DNA from: Natronospira bacteriovora | Lineage (GTDB): Bacteria; Pseudomonadota; Gammaproteobacteria; Natronospirales; Natronospiraceae | DNA: 64,000 nt | NCBI RefSeq assembly: GCF_030848495.1 | Contig: NZ_JAVDDT010000002.1 | Coordinates: 248,001 to 312,000 of the forward strand | Direction: 5' to 3' | Shown: in pieces, positions 11,474 to 20,618 of the stretch | Layout of the letters: every line of letters begins with the position of its first letter | How positions within the stretch are numbered: the first letter of the stretch is position 1 | Notes under the pieces: model-generated | What the model was told of the DNA's origin: nothing | Database searches by the model: none | The model's input: only the letters and a program-made list of their open reading frames with translations | Made by a program: the position numbers and the translations under genes

Positions 11474-13385
11474 GCTTCTCTCCCGTCAGGGGCAGGGTCA
11501 AGCGAAAGCATGCGCCGCCTTGTGGGTGGTTACTGCCTTCAAGCGTGCCGCCATGACGGCGGATGATGGAACGGCTGATGGCCAGGCCCTGTCCCATGCC
11601 GCGGGTCTTGGTGGTGAAGAAGGGGGTGAACAGCTTTTCCATGTCTTTCTCGGCGATACCGGGGCCTGTGTCGATAATGTCCACCCAGCACTGATTTTTC
11701 GGCTTGTCGTGCCGGGCCACGATGCGGATTTCATGTGGTCCCGGGGTGTGATCCATGGCATCCATGGCATTGGAGACAAGATTGAATAGCACCTGCTGGA
11801 TCTGCACGCTGTGGGATTTTATGTGACAGGGTGTATCAGGTATATCTATCTCTACACGAATATTGCTTAGGCGTGCGTCGTGATCCAGGAGGCGAAGCAC
11901 CTCGCAAACCAGTGAGTAAATGTCCAGGTCCTTGTCAGGGGGATCGTCCTCATTCCGGAGGAAGGATGTTATCTGATTGAGAATGTCATTGACCCGCTTG
12001 CTTTGCCGCTCGATTCTATCCAGGTTGTCATCTATAGGCGTTTGCAGGGTCGCTGTTCCGTTCTGCTGGCGCATCGCGTAGGCCGACGCCTGTATGGCCA
12101 GCAACGGTTGGCGGATTTCGTGTGCCAGGTTAGCTGTCATCTCCCCCAGGGCATCGACGCGGTTGAGCTGGGCCAGTTGATCCAGGTATTTCCGGGCTTC
12201 GTTGCGGATCCGGTTTCGCTGGGTCAGATCATGGGTGATGCCAACGAACATGCGCCGGCCCGATTCATCGAATTCCGCGACCGACAACAGCAGGTCAATG
12301 GGTTTGTCGTCGCGATGGCGGCCCGTGACTTCCCGGCCGATGCCGATGATCCCTGCCTTTCCGGTCCTAAGATAGTTGTCAATGTATTGATCATGCTTGT
12401 CGCGCTCGGGTTTTGGCATCAGCATGTTTAGGTTGTGGCCGATCACCTCGGCGGCTTGGTAGCCGAACAGGCGTTCCGCAGCCGGATTAAAGCTGTGCAC
12501 CGTGCCGGTCTCGTCAATGGTGATGATTCCATCAATGGCAGTATTGATGATGGTCTCGGCACGGCGGCTGGTACGGTCCAGTTTCCGTTCCAATGACTGT
12601 TCGTGGCTGAGATCCACTGAAAGAATATAAAAGCCGTTGATATCACCGGCCGGGTCATGGCTGGGGATGTAATTGCCGTGAATGAAACGGGGACCGCCGC
12701 GTGCATAGGGCACTTCGCCCTGGAACAGTGCATGCTGTCCGGCCAGAGCCTGGCGGAAATGCCCTTTCAGGATCCGGAAGGCCTGGCGTCCGATGACATC
12801 CTTCAGATGCTTCCCCCGCTGGGCCTCCGGGTCCAAGCCGAACCAGTCCCGGTAAGCGTGATTGGCGAACAGAATTTCGAAATCGGGACTGATGTGAGCC
12901 ACCAGGCCCGGCAATGCCTTCAGCAACTGTTCCAGGTCGGTCGACCTGTCGCCCGTCTTCTGTTCGGCATCAATCACCCTTGGGTCAGGGCGTGGTGGCG
13001 GGGGGGCAGTGAGCAAATGGCAGAGTAGTTGGCCTTGGTCGTCGATTACCGGGCTGGCTGACAGCTGGAGCATCCGATCCGGCCCGGCGCGGATGCGCCA
13101 TTGACAGCGGATGGTGGTCGAACTGCCCGGAGTGGAGGCGGATTGCAGCGCTTTCCTGAGGTGTCGGGCCTCTTCAGATGTCATGAGAACGGGGTCGGGA
13201 GCCTGGCCGATGACTTCCGCGGCCGGGTGTCCGGTCAGGCGTTCACACGCGGCATTGAACAGCAGAACCTGACCTTTCGGGGCCAGGGCGAAAATCAGCT
13301 GTCCGCCCTGGGCTAGCACCGCATCGAGCAGGCGGGCATGGTGCTCTGCCGAAGGGGCTTGAGCATGGACAACGTCGTGGTCCAT
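11460..13385 (-). CDS. fixL: FixL-like haem-PAS oxygen-sensor histidine kinase
   Basis: 641 residues from ATG 13385 (GGAG eight bases upstream). Three PAS-like domains (about 15-128, 150-262, 275-390) precede the kinase core: H-box LAHEIRQP with His 422, N-box LVSNAMDAM (N539), DTGPGI, and a final G-box. The third PAS matches the haem-PAS of Bradyrhizobium FixL closely: LNMLMPKPERDKHDQY places His 331 at the haem-ligating position (H200 in FixL), and IIGIGR places Arg 351 exactly 20 residues later, as R220 does. I therefore infer haem-based O2 sensing. No transmembrane segment is evident, so it is probably soluble. Confidence 0.88.
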   Translation of the reverse strand: MDHDVVHAQAPSAEHHARLLDAVLAQGGQLIFALAPKGQVLLFNAACERLTGHPAAEVIGQAPDPVLMTSEEARHLRKALQSASTPGSSTTIRCQWRIRAGPDRMLQLSASPVIDDQGQLLCHLLTAPPPPRPDPRVIDAEQKTGDRSTDLEQLLKALPGLVAHISPDFEILFANHAYRDWFGLDPEAQRGKHLKDVIGRQAFRILKGHFRQALAGQHALFQGEVPYARGGPRFIHGNYIPSHDPAGDINGFYILSVDLSHEQSLERKLDRTSRRAETIINTAIDGIITIDETGTVHSFNPAAERLFGYQAAEVIGHNLNMLMPKPERDKHDQYIDNYLRTGKAGIIGIGREVTGRHRDDKPIDLLLSVAEFDESGRRMFVGITHDLTQRNRIRNEARKYLDQLAQLNRVDALGEMTANLAHEIRQPLLAIQASAYAMRQQNGTATLQTPIDDNLDRIERQSKRVNDILNQITSFLRNEDDPPDKDLDIYSLVCEVLRLLDHDARLSNIRVEIDIPDTPCHIKSHSVQIQQVLFNLVSNAMDAMDHTPGPHEIRIVARHDKPKNQCWVDIIDTGPGIAEKDMEKLFTPFFTTKTRGMGQGLAISRSIIRRHGGTLEGSNHPQGGACFRLTLPLTGEKHEPV

Positions 13386-13449
13386 CAACGTTTCTCCAAA
13401 TCCGTGGGAAGGCGATCACTCTCAGAAGTGTAGACCAATATGCTGGCTA

Positions 13450-13467
13450 TATCAGAGAAAACTGATA
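13450..13467. repeat. Inverted repeat TATCAG-N6-CTGATA upstream of the FixL gene
   Basis: A perfect 6-base inverted repeat with a 6-base AT-rich spacer, 64 bases before the fixL start codon. It could be an operator for the fixLJ promoter. On the minus strand it follows directly on the fbp terminator. Confidence 0.35.
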
Positions 13468-13507
13468 AAAGGCGGGTGGTCGGGTCAGCTTGCCCCGACC
13501 ACCCGCC
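13467..13507 (-). terminator. Rho-independent terminator of fbp
   Basis: A perfect 14-base-pair GC-rich stem (13471-13484 with 13494-13507) with a 9-base loop. On the minus strand it is followed by TTTTATC. It lies 33 bases after the fbp stop and separates fbp from the FixL operon. Confidence 0.85.
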
Positions 13508-13539
13508 GCGGCGGTGGACTTTTCAGTTCCTGGGCGGGC

Positions 13540-14670
13540 TCAGAGCGCCTGTCGGAGTGGTTCCGGTCCGTTCGGGCGAACGCGGAAGCGTTCATCCAGG
13601 CTATCCAGGGTGGTGGTGATGCCCGTGTATTCCAGTTCATCCATGGGCAGCATGGCGGCGCCGAAGAAACCCTGCTGGCGCATGTCCATCGCCTTGTCGG
13701 CAACCTGGTCGCGCACCCGATCCCAGAAGGGATGAGCGAATACATCGACGGGGTCGGTGAGCTTGCCTTCGTGGACGCAGAAGGCGGCGCCGGTGACGAT
13801 GGGCGGGCCGTCAAAATAACTGGTCCCAGCATTCAAGGGCACCGGCATTAGCGGCATATTGTGGGAACCGCGCATGCCGCCGGCGACGAAGTGGCCGGTG
13901 CTGAAAGGCGCCAGTATTTCCCCGGTGGCCGGGAAGTCTTTCTGTACCCGAACCAGCATGACCGGATCGTCCTTTCCGGTGTATTTGCCGGCAATGTTGT
14001 GCAGGCGGGAGGTGGAGGCCGCCACCGCCTGTTGGCCCGAGTGACGCGACCAGATCGATTCCACCACATAGCGCTCCGGATCCCGCAGCAGGGCGGCGAT
14101 GCGGTACAGATCTTCCGGTGCCTCCAGTTCAATCACCCGGTCCTTGCCGGTATGGGCGACATCCATGATCACGAAGCGGAAGCCTTCGGTGAGGGCCGGT
14201 GAGAGCAACAGGCCGGGAGTGTTCATGGGGTCGGCGAAGGCCCGGTACAGGGGCAGGTTGAAGGCCCCCGGGTCGGTCTTGTCGGCCGCGAACAGCACAA
14301 AGGGTTCGGCATCCCGTTCCTGGAAGGTCATTTCCGCCACGCCTGGACCCATGCCGCGCACATTGCCGGAAAAGGCATCGGCGAGCAGATCCTGGCCGGC
14401 GCCGTAAAGGCCTTCCGAACGCGCCACTTCGGTACCGGCGAGAAAGGCCTCCCAGGCCATTTCATGGATGGCGGTGGCGCCCACGCCCTGCTGGTGGGTC
14501 ATCAGAATGGCAATGTCGTCGCCGGTCCAGCTGACCCGGCTGTCGATCAGCTGCTTTCGCCCCTTATGCTGGATGATCTCCCGCACTTTTTCCGTCAGCG
14601 CTGTGGACGGTTGAATATGGCCGCCGATGGAGCCGATATCGGCCTTGAGCACGCTCAGTGTGATTTCCAT
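13540..14670 (-). CDS. fbp: Fructose-1,6-bisphosphate aldolase/phosphatase (archaeal-type class V FBPase)
   Basis: 376 residues, the usual length. The N-terminus KADIGSIGGHI, the metal/phosphate-binding HEMAW and DPMNTPGL, and the SYFDGPP motif with the catalytic Tyr are diagnostic of the bifunctional FBP aldolase/phosphatase family. The enzyme condenses triose phosphates to fructose-1,6-bisphosphate and removes the 1-phosphate, a unidirectional gluconeogenic step. Best known from archaea and deep-branching bacteria, it fits here with the neighbouring glycogen genes. The start has a GGGGAGGAG Shine-Dalgarno. It is transcribed divergently from glgP, with a FixK-type site in between. Confidence 0.93.
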   Translation of the reverse strand: MEITLSVLKADIGSIGGHIQPSTALTEKVREIIQHKGRKQLIDSRVSWTGDDIAILMTHQQGVGATAIHEMAWEAFLAGTEVARSEGLYGAGQDLLADAFSGNVRGMGPGVAEMTFQERDAEPFVLFAADKTDPGAFNLPLYRAFADPMNTPGLLLSPALTEGFRFVIMDVAHTGKDRVIELEAPEDLYRIAALLRDPERYVVESIWSRHSGQQAVAASTSRLHNIAGKYTGKDDPVMLVRVQKDFPATGEILAPFSTGHFVAGGMRGSHNMPLMPVPLNAGTSYFDGPPIVTGAAFCVHEGKLTDPVDVFAHPFWDRVRDQVADKAMDMRQQGFFGAAMLPMDELEYTGITTTLDSLDERFRVRPNGPEPLRQAL

Positions 14671-14741
14671 GTGTTACTCCTCCCCGAAGGGGCTTGGCTG
14701 AAAGCGTTTCTTCATCATCAAGGCCCTGGTTCGTGTCCGCA

Positions 14742-14755
14742 TTGACGGCGGTCAT
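14742..14755. promoter_or_regulatory. FNR/FixK-type site TTGACGGCGGTCAT between fbp and glgP
   Basis: Matches TTGAC-N4-GTCAA at 9 of 10 half-site positions. It lies in the divergent fbp/glgP gap, its centre 78 bases from the fbp start and 83 from the preferred glgP start, so it could serve either promoter. The same 14-mer recurs at 36813 upstream of hsp20. Confidence 0.6.
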
Positions 14756-14831
14756 CATCATCGCCTCTCGTGACACATACATTATCTGCATGACGATCAC
14801 AGAGCCGGTTGGACCGGCAGGAAGTAGCGCA

Positions 14832-17474
14832 ATGGCAGGGCATGATCACTTGCTGGAAGTCAGGCCAAAACTGCCGAAAGCCCTGGCCCGGCTGGAGGAT
14901 CTGAGCGGCAATCTTTACTACAGCTGGGAGCGTCGGGTTCGCGGGCTGTTTCATCGTATCGACCCGGATCTCTGGAATCGGTGCGAGCATAATCCGAAGA
15001 TCTTCCTGCGCCGGGTTTCCCAGGTGCGGCTGAAGGCGTTGGCAAAGAGTCCGGATTTTCTGTTCCAGTACAAGAGCGTTTTGGATGCCTTTGACAGCTA
15101 CCTGTCGGCCGAACGCGATCGTCCCCTGCAGGCCATCAGCGGCCTGGAGCCGGGTCGAGATCTGGTCGCCTATTTCTGCATGGAATACGGCCTCTATGAG
15201 AGTCTGCAACTGTACTCAGGGGGGCTGGGTATTCTCGCTGGCGATCACTGCAAGGCCGCCAGCGATCTCGACCTGCCTTTTCTCGCCGTTGGTCTGATGT
15301 ACCGGCAGGGTTATTTCACCCAGCGCCTGGATCGTGATGGCGGTCAGGAAATGATCTACCGGCCCTTCCGGGTGGAAGACCTGCCGGTGACACCGGTGAC
15401 GGACGAACATGGCGAGGAAATCCGGGTTGCCGTGGAGCTGGCCGATCGTGAGGTGGTGATTCGCCTGTGGCAGATTCAGGTCGGGCGACTGCAGCTCCTG
15501 CTGCTGGATACCGATCTGCCGGAGAATGGACCCAATGATCGACGCATCACCTACCAGCTCTACGGCGGTGATCGGGTGATGCGCCTTGAACAGGAAATGG
15601 TGTTGGGGGTGGGGGGTGTGCGTGCCCTGCGTGCCATGGGTTTTCATCCTTCTGTCTGGCACATTAACGAGGGACACCCGGCCTTTCAGATCCTCGAACG
15701 CTGCCGGGAATGGGTTAGCCAGGGTCTGACCTTTCCCGGCGCCCTGGAAGCGGTGGCAGCCGCCACGGTCTTCACTACCCATACCGCGGTGCCGGCGGGT
15801 CATGACCTGTTCACTCGTGAACTGGCCGAGCGCTATCTCATGCCGCTTGCTGAATTCCTTTCCGTACCTCTGTCGAGATTGCTGGCGCTTGGGGCATCCC
15901 CTCAGCGGGGAGACGCCTTTAATATGACCGCTCTGGCCTTGCGTGGATCACGCCGGCACAACGGCGTCAGTGCAGTGCATCGCAATGTGGCGGCGCGAAT
16001 GGAGGCCCATGTGTGGCCGGACCTGGCGCCGGCAGACAACCCCATCACCTGGGTGTCCAATGGTGTCCATGTGCCCACCTTTCTGGCGCGGGAATGGGTC
16101 AATCTCTTTGACGGACGCTATCCGGACTGGCGCCAGCATCTGGGGGATGTTGAATTCTGGGAAGAGGCAGTGGGGAGTATTGCCGACCATCGCTTCTGGA
16201 GTCTTACCCAGTCACTCAAGAGCGATATGCTGGGGGCCCTGCATGGCTCCTTGTTCCGGCAGTACTGCCGGAATAATTATTCACGTTCCCGGATTGAGGG
16301 CATGGAGGCGGTCTTTTCGCCGGAGAATACGCGGCCGCTGATTATCGGTTTCGCCCGTCGTTTTGCCACTTACAAGCGCGCACTGTTGATCTTCCAGGAC
16401 CTGGAACGGCTGGAGCGGCTTGTTACGAATCCCGATCGGCCGGTAATCCTGCTCTTTGCGGGCAAGGCTCATCCCCAGGATGTGCCCGGACAATCCCTGA
16501 TCAAGCGCATCCACGAGTTTGCTTCCCGGCCCCCCTTTCTCAACCGGGTCTTTCTGATCGAGGGCTATGACATTGCCCTGGCGCGGAAACTGGTGACAGG
16601 GGTGGATGTCTGGCTCAATACCCCGGAATACCCCATGGAAGCCAGTGGCACCTCCGGGCAGAAGGCGGCCATGAACGGTGTCATCAATCTGAGTGTCCTG
16701 GATGGCTGGTGGGCTGAAGGCTATGACGGCGACAATGGCTGGGCCATCGCGCCCCATGACCGGGAGTTGTCGGCCGAGCAACGGGATCGGGTGGAAGCGG
16801 AGGATCTGCTGGATCTGCTCGAAGGGCAGGTGATCCCCGAGTATTACCGAATTGGCCCTGGCGCCTATTCCCCGGACTGGGTAGCCCGCTCCAAGCGTTC
16901 CATGATCAGTGTGCTGCCTCACTTCAATGCCGAAGGCATGGTGCGTGATTATGCCCAGCGTCTTTATGCGCCGGCAGCCCGTCACGGTGAGCGTCTGACG
17001 GCGGATGGTGCGCTTGAGGCGGAGCGTCTTGCGGCCTGGAAGGCCAGGGTTGCTCAGTGCTGGGAAGGGGTCGAAGTTCAGTGGCGGCGGCTACCTCCGA
17101 CATCCATCCTGACCGGTGAGCGATTGAGATTGGAGGTCCTGGTCTGGCTCAACGGTCTGGAGTCCGGAGATGTGGTGTTGGAATGCCTGCTCAATGGTTG
17201 TGACGGCGAGGGGGATGCGTCCGAATGCCTGGTTCCGCTTCCTCACCAATCGCCTGCTGCGCTACTGGATGAGAAATTCAGGCTGGTGCATACTTTTCTG
17301 TCCACCAAGGATGAGGAAGAGGAGGCACAGGTATTTCGACTGGAGCTGGAGTCACCGGACAACGGTATCTATCAGCTGCATGTTCGACTCTACCCCTGGC
17401 ACGAGTTGCTCAGCCATCCCTTCGAAATGGGGAAGATGCTGTGGTTATTCGAGACGGAACCAATTGAGGATTGA
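14832..17474 (+). CDS. glgP: Alpha-glucan phosphorylase (GT35)
   Basis: 880 residues from ATG 14832, chosen for the GGAAG Shine-Dalgarno; an in-frame ATG at 14790 is the alternative. An N-terminal DUF3417-type segment (YYSWERRVRGLF) precedes the phosphorylase fold: YFCMEYGL, VWHINEGHPAF, WVSNGVHVPTF, RFATYKRA and the PLP-lysine region GTSGQKAAMNG. This is the shorter alpha-glucan family phosphorylase type rather than the E. coli GlgP/MalP type. It releases glucose-1-phosphate from glycogen or maltodextrin. It converges on malQ with a 65-base overlap of the two 3' ends, both in pathways of glucan breakdown. Confidence 0.92.
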   Translation: MAGHDHLLEVRPKLPKALARLEDLSGNLYYSWERRVRGLFHRIDPDLWNRCEHNPKIFLRRVSQVRLKALAKSPDFLFQYKSVLDAFDSYLSAERDRPLQAISGLEPGRDLVAYFCMEYGLYESLQLYSGGLGILAGDHCKAASDLDLPFLAVGLMYRQGYFTQRLDRDGGQEMIYRPFRVEDLPVTPVTDEHGEEIRVAVELADREVVIRLWQIQVGRLQLLLLDTDLPENGPNDRRITYQLYGGDRVMRLEQEMVLGVGGVRALRAMGFHPSVWHINEGHPAFQILERCREWVSQGLTFPGALEAVAAATVFTTHTAVPAGHDLFTRELAERYLMPLAEFLSVPLSRLLALGASPQRGDAFNMTALALRGSRRHNGVSAVHRNVAARMEAHVWPDLAPADNPITWVSNGVHVPTFLAREWVNLFDGRYPDWRQHLGDVEFWEEAVGSIADHRFWSLTQSLKSDMLGALHGSLFRQYCRNNYSRSRIEGMEAVFSPENTRPLIIGFARRFATYKRALLIFQDLERLERLVTNPDRPVILLFAGKAHPQDVPGQSLIKRIHEFASRPPFLNRVFLIEGYDIALARKLVTGVDVWLNTPEYPMEASGTSGQKAAMNGVINLSVLDGWWAEGYDGDNGWAIAPHDRELSAEQRDRVEAEDLLDLLEGQVIPEYYRIGPGAYSPDWVARSKRSMISVLPHFNAEGMVRDYAQRLYAPAARHGERLTADGALEAERLAAWKARVAQCWEGVEVQWRRLPPTSILTGERLRLEVLVWLNGLESGDVVLECLLNGCDGEGDASECLVPLPHQSPAALLDEKFRLVHTFLSTKDEEEEAQVFRLELESPDNGIYQLHVRLYPWHELLSHPFEMGKMLWLFETEPIED

Positions 17475-18948
17475 GAGTCGGGCCGTCCCGGCCGCTGGAG
17501 ACCACCCGCTCCCTAAGACAGGCGGCCAGCGCCGGCAGCGACTCCTTTCCGCTCATGCGCCAGGACCAATTGCCCGCCGCGGTCCCCGGGGTGTTCATTC
17601 GTGCCTCGCTCCCGAGGCCAAGCAGATCCTGGAGCGGGATCACGCTTAATTGGCCCAGGGATTCCAGACAGCCATTCACCAGTCGCCAGTGCATGGGCTG
17701 TTCCGTGTCCAGGGCCTGTTCAGAAAGGGCGGCTAATACCCCTTCGCGTTGTTCCTCTTCAAGGCCGGACCACCAGCCCATGAGTGTGTTGTTGTCGTGG
17801 GTTCCCGTGTAGACCACGCAATGACTGTCGTGGTTGTCCGGATGATGGGGGTTGCCCTCCTTGCCATCGAAGCCGAACTGCCAGATGCGCATGCCCGGCA
17901 GGGCGAATTGATCGCGAAGCTGTTCCACTGCGGGCGTGATATGGCCAAGATCCTCGGCCACCAGCGGGAAATCGCCCAGAACCCGGTGAACCTGCTGCAG
18001 GAGTGCTTCGCCCGGCACTGGCGTCCACTCGCCGTCGGCCGGGTCACTGTCAATCGGATGCGACCAGCAGGATTCAAGGCCTCGAAAATGGTCCAGGCGC
18101 AGGATGTCGAACAGCTCCAGTTGATTCATCAGGCGTTCAAGCCACCATTTGAATCCATCTTCCTGCAGGCGGGCCCAATCATAGACGGGCGTGCCCCAGC
18201 TTTGCCCGGCCTCGCTGAAGGCATCCGGGGGCACTCCGGCAATACGGCGCGGATGGCCGTCTGCATCCAGATCAAAGTAGTGCTGATATTGCCAGGTGTC
18301 CGCACTGTCGGCGGAGGGGTAGAAGGGGAGATCGCCATACAGGGCGATACCACGGCGGTTGGCGGCGGTCTTGAGTCGCCGCCATTGCTGATGGAAGAGG
18401 AACTGCCGCAAGGCCTCCCGGTCCATGGTCGCCTCAATGTACTCGTCCAGTGGCAGCACCGGGTCTAGTTCATAGTAGCGAAAGCAGGCCGGCCAGTACG
18501 GCCAGGCCGCACCGTCGAACTGCGTCCGCAGGGCATGGAACTGGCACCAGGGGCGAAGCCAGCTGCGGTGGTGGTGGCGAAAGGCCTCGAAGGCATTGGA
18601 CATGGCCCGGTTCTCCCGCTGCCTGATGCGTTGCATGGCAGCCTGAATGAGATCCGGGCCGGCCGTCCCGGACGGTGCTGAGGGCAGATCGAAATCCTTG
18701 GCCACCAGTTCGGCATCGATCAGGGCGGTATTGCCGGCGAACAGGGAAAGGGGCTGATAGGGCGAGGCGCTTTCATTGACCGGCAGCAGGGGCAGGGTCT
18801 GCCAAACGCTCACGCCAGCCTCGGCAAGAAAATCGATGAAGGCAAAGGCCGCTTTGCCCAGGGTGCCCACGGGGCCGGGGCCGGGCAGGGAAGTGGGGTG
18901 GAGCAGGATCCCGGCTCGACGGCGGCCGAATACGAAGTCGCGACGCAT
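17410..18948 (-). CDS. malQ: 4-alpha-glucanotransferase (amylomaltase, GH77)
   Basis: 512 residues. The start HPTSLPGPGPVGTLG, then ILRLDHFRG with the nucleophile Asp, VAEDLG with the acid/base Glu, and YTGTHDNNTLMGW are the GH77 signature regions. It transfers maltodextrin segments between chains, freeing glucose and making longer glucans usable by phosphorylase. It follows the GH57 gene after 2 bases in the operon glgC-GH57-malQ. The last ~22 codons lie antisense to the end of glgP, so the two mRNAs overlap tail to tail by 65 bases. Confidence 0.93.
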   Translation of the reverse strand: MRRDFVFGRRRAGILLHPTSLPGPGPVGTLGKAAFAFIDFLAEAGVSVWQTLPLLPVNESASPYQPLSLFAGNTALIDAELVAKDFDLPSAPSGTAGPDLIQAAMQRIRQRENRAMSNAFEAFRHHHRSWLRPWCQFHALRTQFDGAAWPYWPACFRYYELDPVLPLDEYIEATMDREALRQFLFHQQWRRLKTAANRRGIALYGDLPFYPSADSADTWQYQHYFDLDADGHPRRIAGVPPDAFSEAGQSWGTPVYDWARLQEDGFKWWLERLMNQLELFDILRLDHFRGLESCWSHPIDSDPADGEWTPVPGEALLQQVHRVLGDFPLVAEDLGHITPAVEQLRDQFALPGMRIWQFGFDGKEGNPHHPDNHDSHCVVYTGTHDNNTLMGWWSGLEEEQREGVLAALSEQALDTEQPMHWRLVNGCLESLGQLSVIPLQDLLGLGSEARMNTPGTAAGNWSWRMSGKESLPALAACLRERVVSSGRDGPTLNPQLVPSRITTASSPFRRDG

Positions 18949-18950
18949 GA

Positions 18951-20618
18951 TTACCGGGCGGGGCGCATGGTCCCGCCGCCCTCCGGTTGACCACCGCCCC
19001 GGGAGAAGGGCTGTTCCAGATACTCCGGCGGCGCCTGGCCCATCTGGCGGTAGAGGTCGGCCAGATGCCGGCGGTACAGGCGTTCGAAGCGGGCCACGAC
19101 GGCTTCGGGATTGTAGTCACCAGGCCACCAGAACCAGTCGGAACCCTCGCAGGCGGCCAGTTGCCGACCGGTTTGCTCGCGCAGGGTATCGGGCAGTCGG
19201 TCCCACTGCTGCTTGGCGGCCACCAGCATTTCCCAGGCCCGGTTCTTGTCCTCGTCGCCCATCCAGGTATCCAGGTTGCCATGCACCCAGCTGCCTGCCC
19301 GCAGTCGCTTCAGCCTTCGAATGGGCACAGCGGGGTCTCGCAGGCAGCGGGAGAAGGTAGTCAGTTCGATGCGGGGATGGGCCACCAGTTTGCGATACAG
19401 GCTGCCGATGAAATGATAGCCATTGTCCGGGTAATGCTCCCAGGCGTTCTCGCCATCCAGGATCACTGAAACCACTCGACCCGGTTCCGCATTTTCCGAC
19501 GCAATGGTTTCCAGGTGATGGATGAAATTGGCGACGGCGTCGTCGGCATGCCAGTCCTTGTAGGTGAAGCCGATGAGATCCGACAGGCCGTCATCTCGAA
19601 AGAACAGGGCCGGCCCCTTCTCGCCCAATTGCCAGGGCCGATGGATCTGATCCGAACCCGGATGGGGGTGGCCCAGGCTGTTGCAGAGAACCGCCTGGCC
19701 GCTGGCGGCCCAGGCATAACCGGCTTGCCCCAGCAGCTGCACGGTGTCGCCGCTGATCGCCCCCTCGGCCGGCCAGCAGCCCTGGGCGGGGCGGCCGAAG
19801 CAGCGCCGGTGGTGTTCGCCGGCGGTATCCAGGTGCCATTGGGCGCGCTCCCGGCCGCCCGGATAGCGTTGGGCCACCGGCAGATTGGCCTCGGGCTGGG
19901 CTTCGCGGGCACTGGCAAAGTCCAGTAACAGGGGCAGGATGGGATGGGCCCAGGGGCAGGTGGCCAGCTCGATGCGGTCATTCTCCAGCAGCCGCCGGTA
20001 GCGGGGCAGGAGTTCCTGCAGGGTGTCACTGATCAGGCTCAACAACAACTGGCGATCCGGGTAGCTGAAACCGCTGGCCCGGCCGAGCAACTGGTCGGCG
20101 CGGCGATCATCCCGACGCAGGGTCTCGCCCAGCCAGGCCAGGTGAAACCAGACCAGCAGGTCGAGGATGAAGCGATCCTCCAGATAGGCCAGGCCGTCCG
20201 TTTCGGCGAGGATGGATACGGCCATGTCGGCCAGACGACGATAAGGGGGGAAGCGTTCAATCAGCCGCTGGCGGTTGGCCTGGAGACAGGCACGCACCAG
20301 GCCCCGGCGATCATCCTCATTGAGCGGCAGAACCGGATGGGCGAGGGCATCCAGCACGCGGTCACCGATGGGGCTGCCATCCACCTGGTGGCGCTTGAGG
20401 CGTCGGCTGTAATCCTCCAGCTGATCCAGCAGGATGGGCGAGAAATCGAACACTGCGCAGGCCCCCGGCACCTGTTCCAGGTGGGCGGCCATGTCGGCGT
20501 AATCCTTGATGGCATGGAGATAGGTCCAGGATTCCAGGAACTGGCCGCTGAATGCGTCGCGGTATTCCGGCTGGTGCATATGCCAGCAGAGCACCACCCG
20601 CAGTGCCTCATCGGACAT
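18951..20618 (-). CDS. Glycoside hydrolase family 57 protein
   Basis: 555 residues. CWHMHQPEY near the N-terminus is the first conserved GH57 motif. CWPAEGAIS (about residue 275) carries the predicted nucleophile Glu, and ILDGENAWEHY (about 385) the predicted acid/base Asp. GH57 includes alpha-amylases, amylopullulanases, 4-alpha-glucanotransferases and branching enzymes. The operon position between glgC and malQ indicates glucan processing. Since glgB (GH13) is present next door, amylase/pullulanase-like debranching is a reasonable guess, not shown. The start overlaps the glgC stop by 11 bases. No signal peptide is evident, so it is probably cytoplasmic. Confidence 0.88.
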   Translation of the reverse strand: MSDEALRVVLCWHMHQPEYRDAFSGQFLESWTYLHAIKDYADMAAHLEQVPGACAVFDFSPILLDQLEDYSRRLKRHQVDGSPIGDRVLDALAHPVLPLNEDDRRGLVRACLQANRQRLIERFPPYRRLADMAVSILAETDGLAYLEDRFILDLLVWFHLAWLGETLRRDDRRADQLLGRASGFSYPDRQLLLSLISDTLQELLPRYRRLLENDRIELATCPWAHPILPLLLDFASAREAQPEANLPVAQRYPGGRERAQWHLDTAGEHHRRCFGRPAQGCWPAEGAISGDTVQLLGQAGYAWAASGQAVLCNSLGHPHPGSDQIHRPWQLGEKGPALFFRDDGLSDLIGFTYKDWHADDAVANFIHHLETIASENAEPGRVVSVILDGENAWEHYPDNGYHFIGSLYRKLVAHPRIELTTFSRCLRDPAVPIRRLKRLRAGSWVHGNLDTWMGDEDKNRAWEMLVAAKQQWDRLPDTLREQTGRQLAACEGSDWFWWPGDYNPEAVVARFERLYRRHLADLYRQMGQAPPEYLEQPFSRGGGQPEGGGTMRPAR

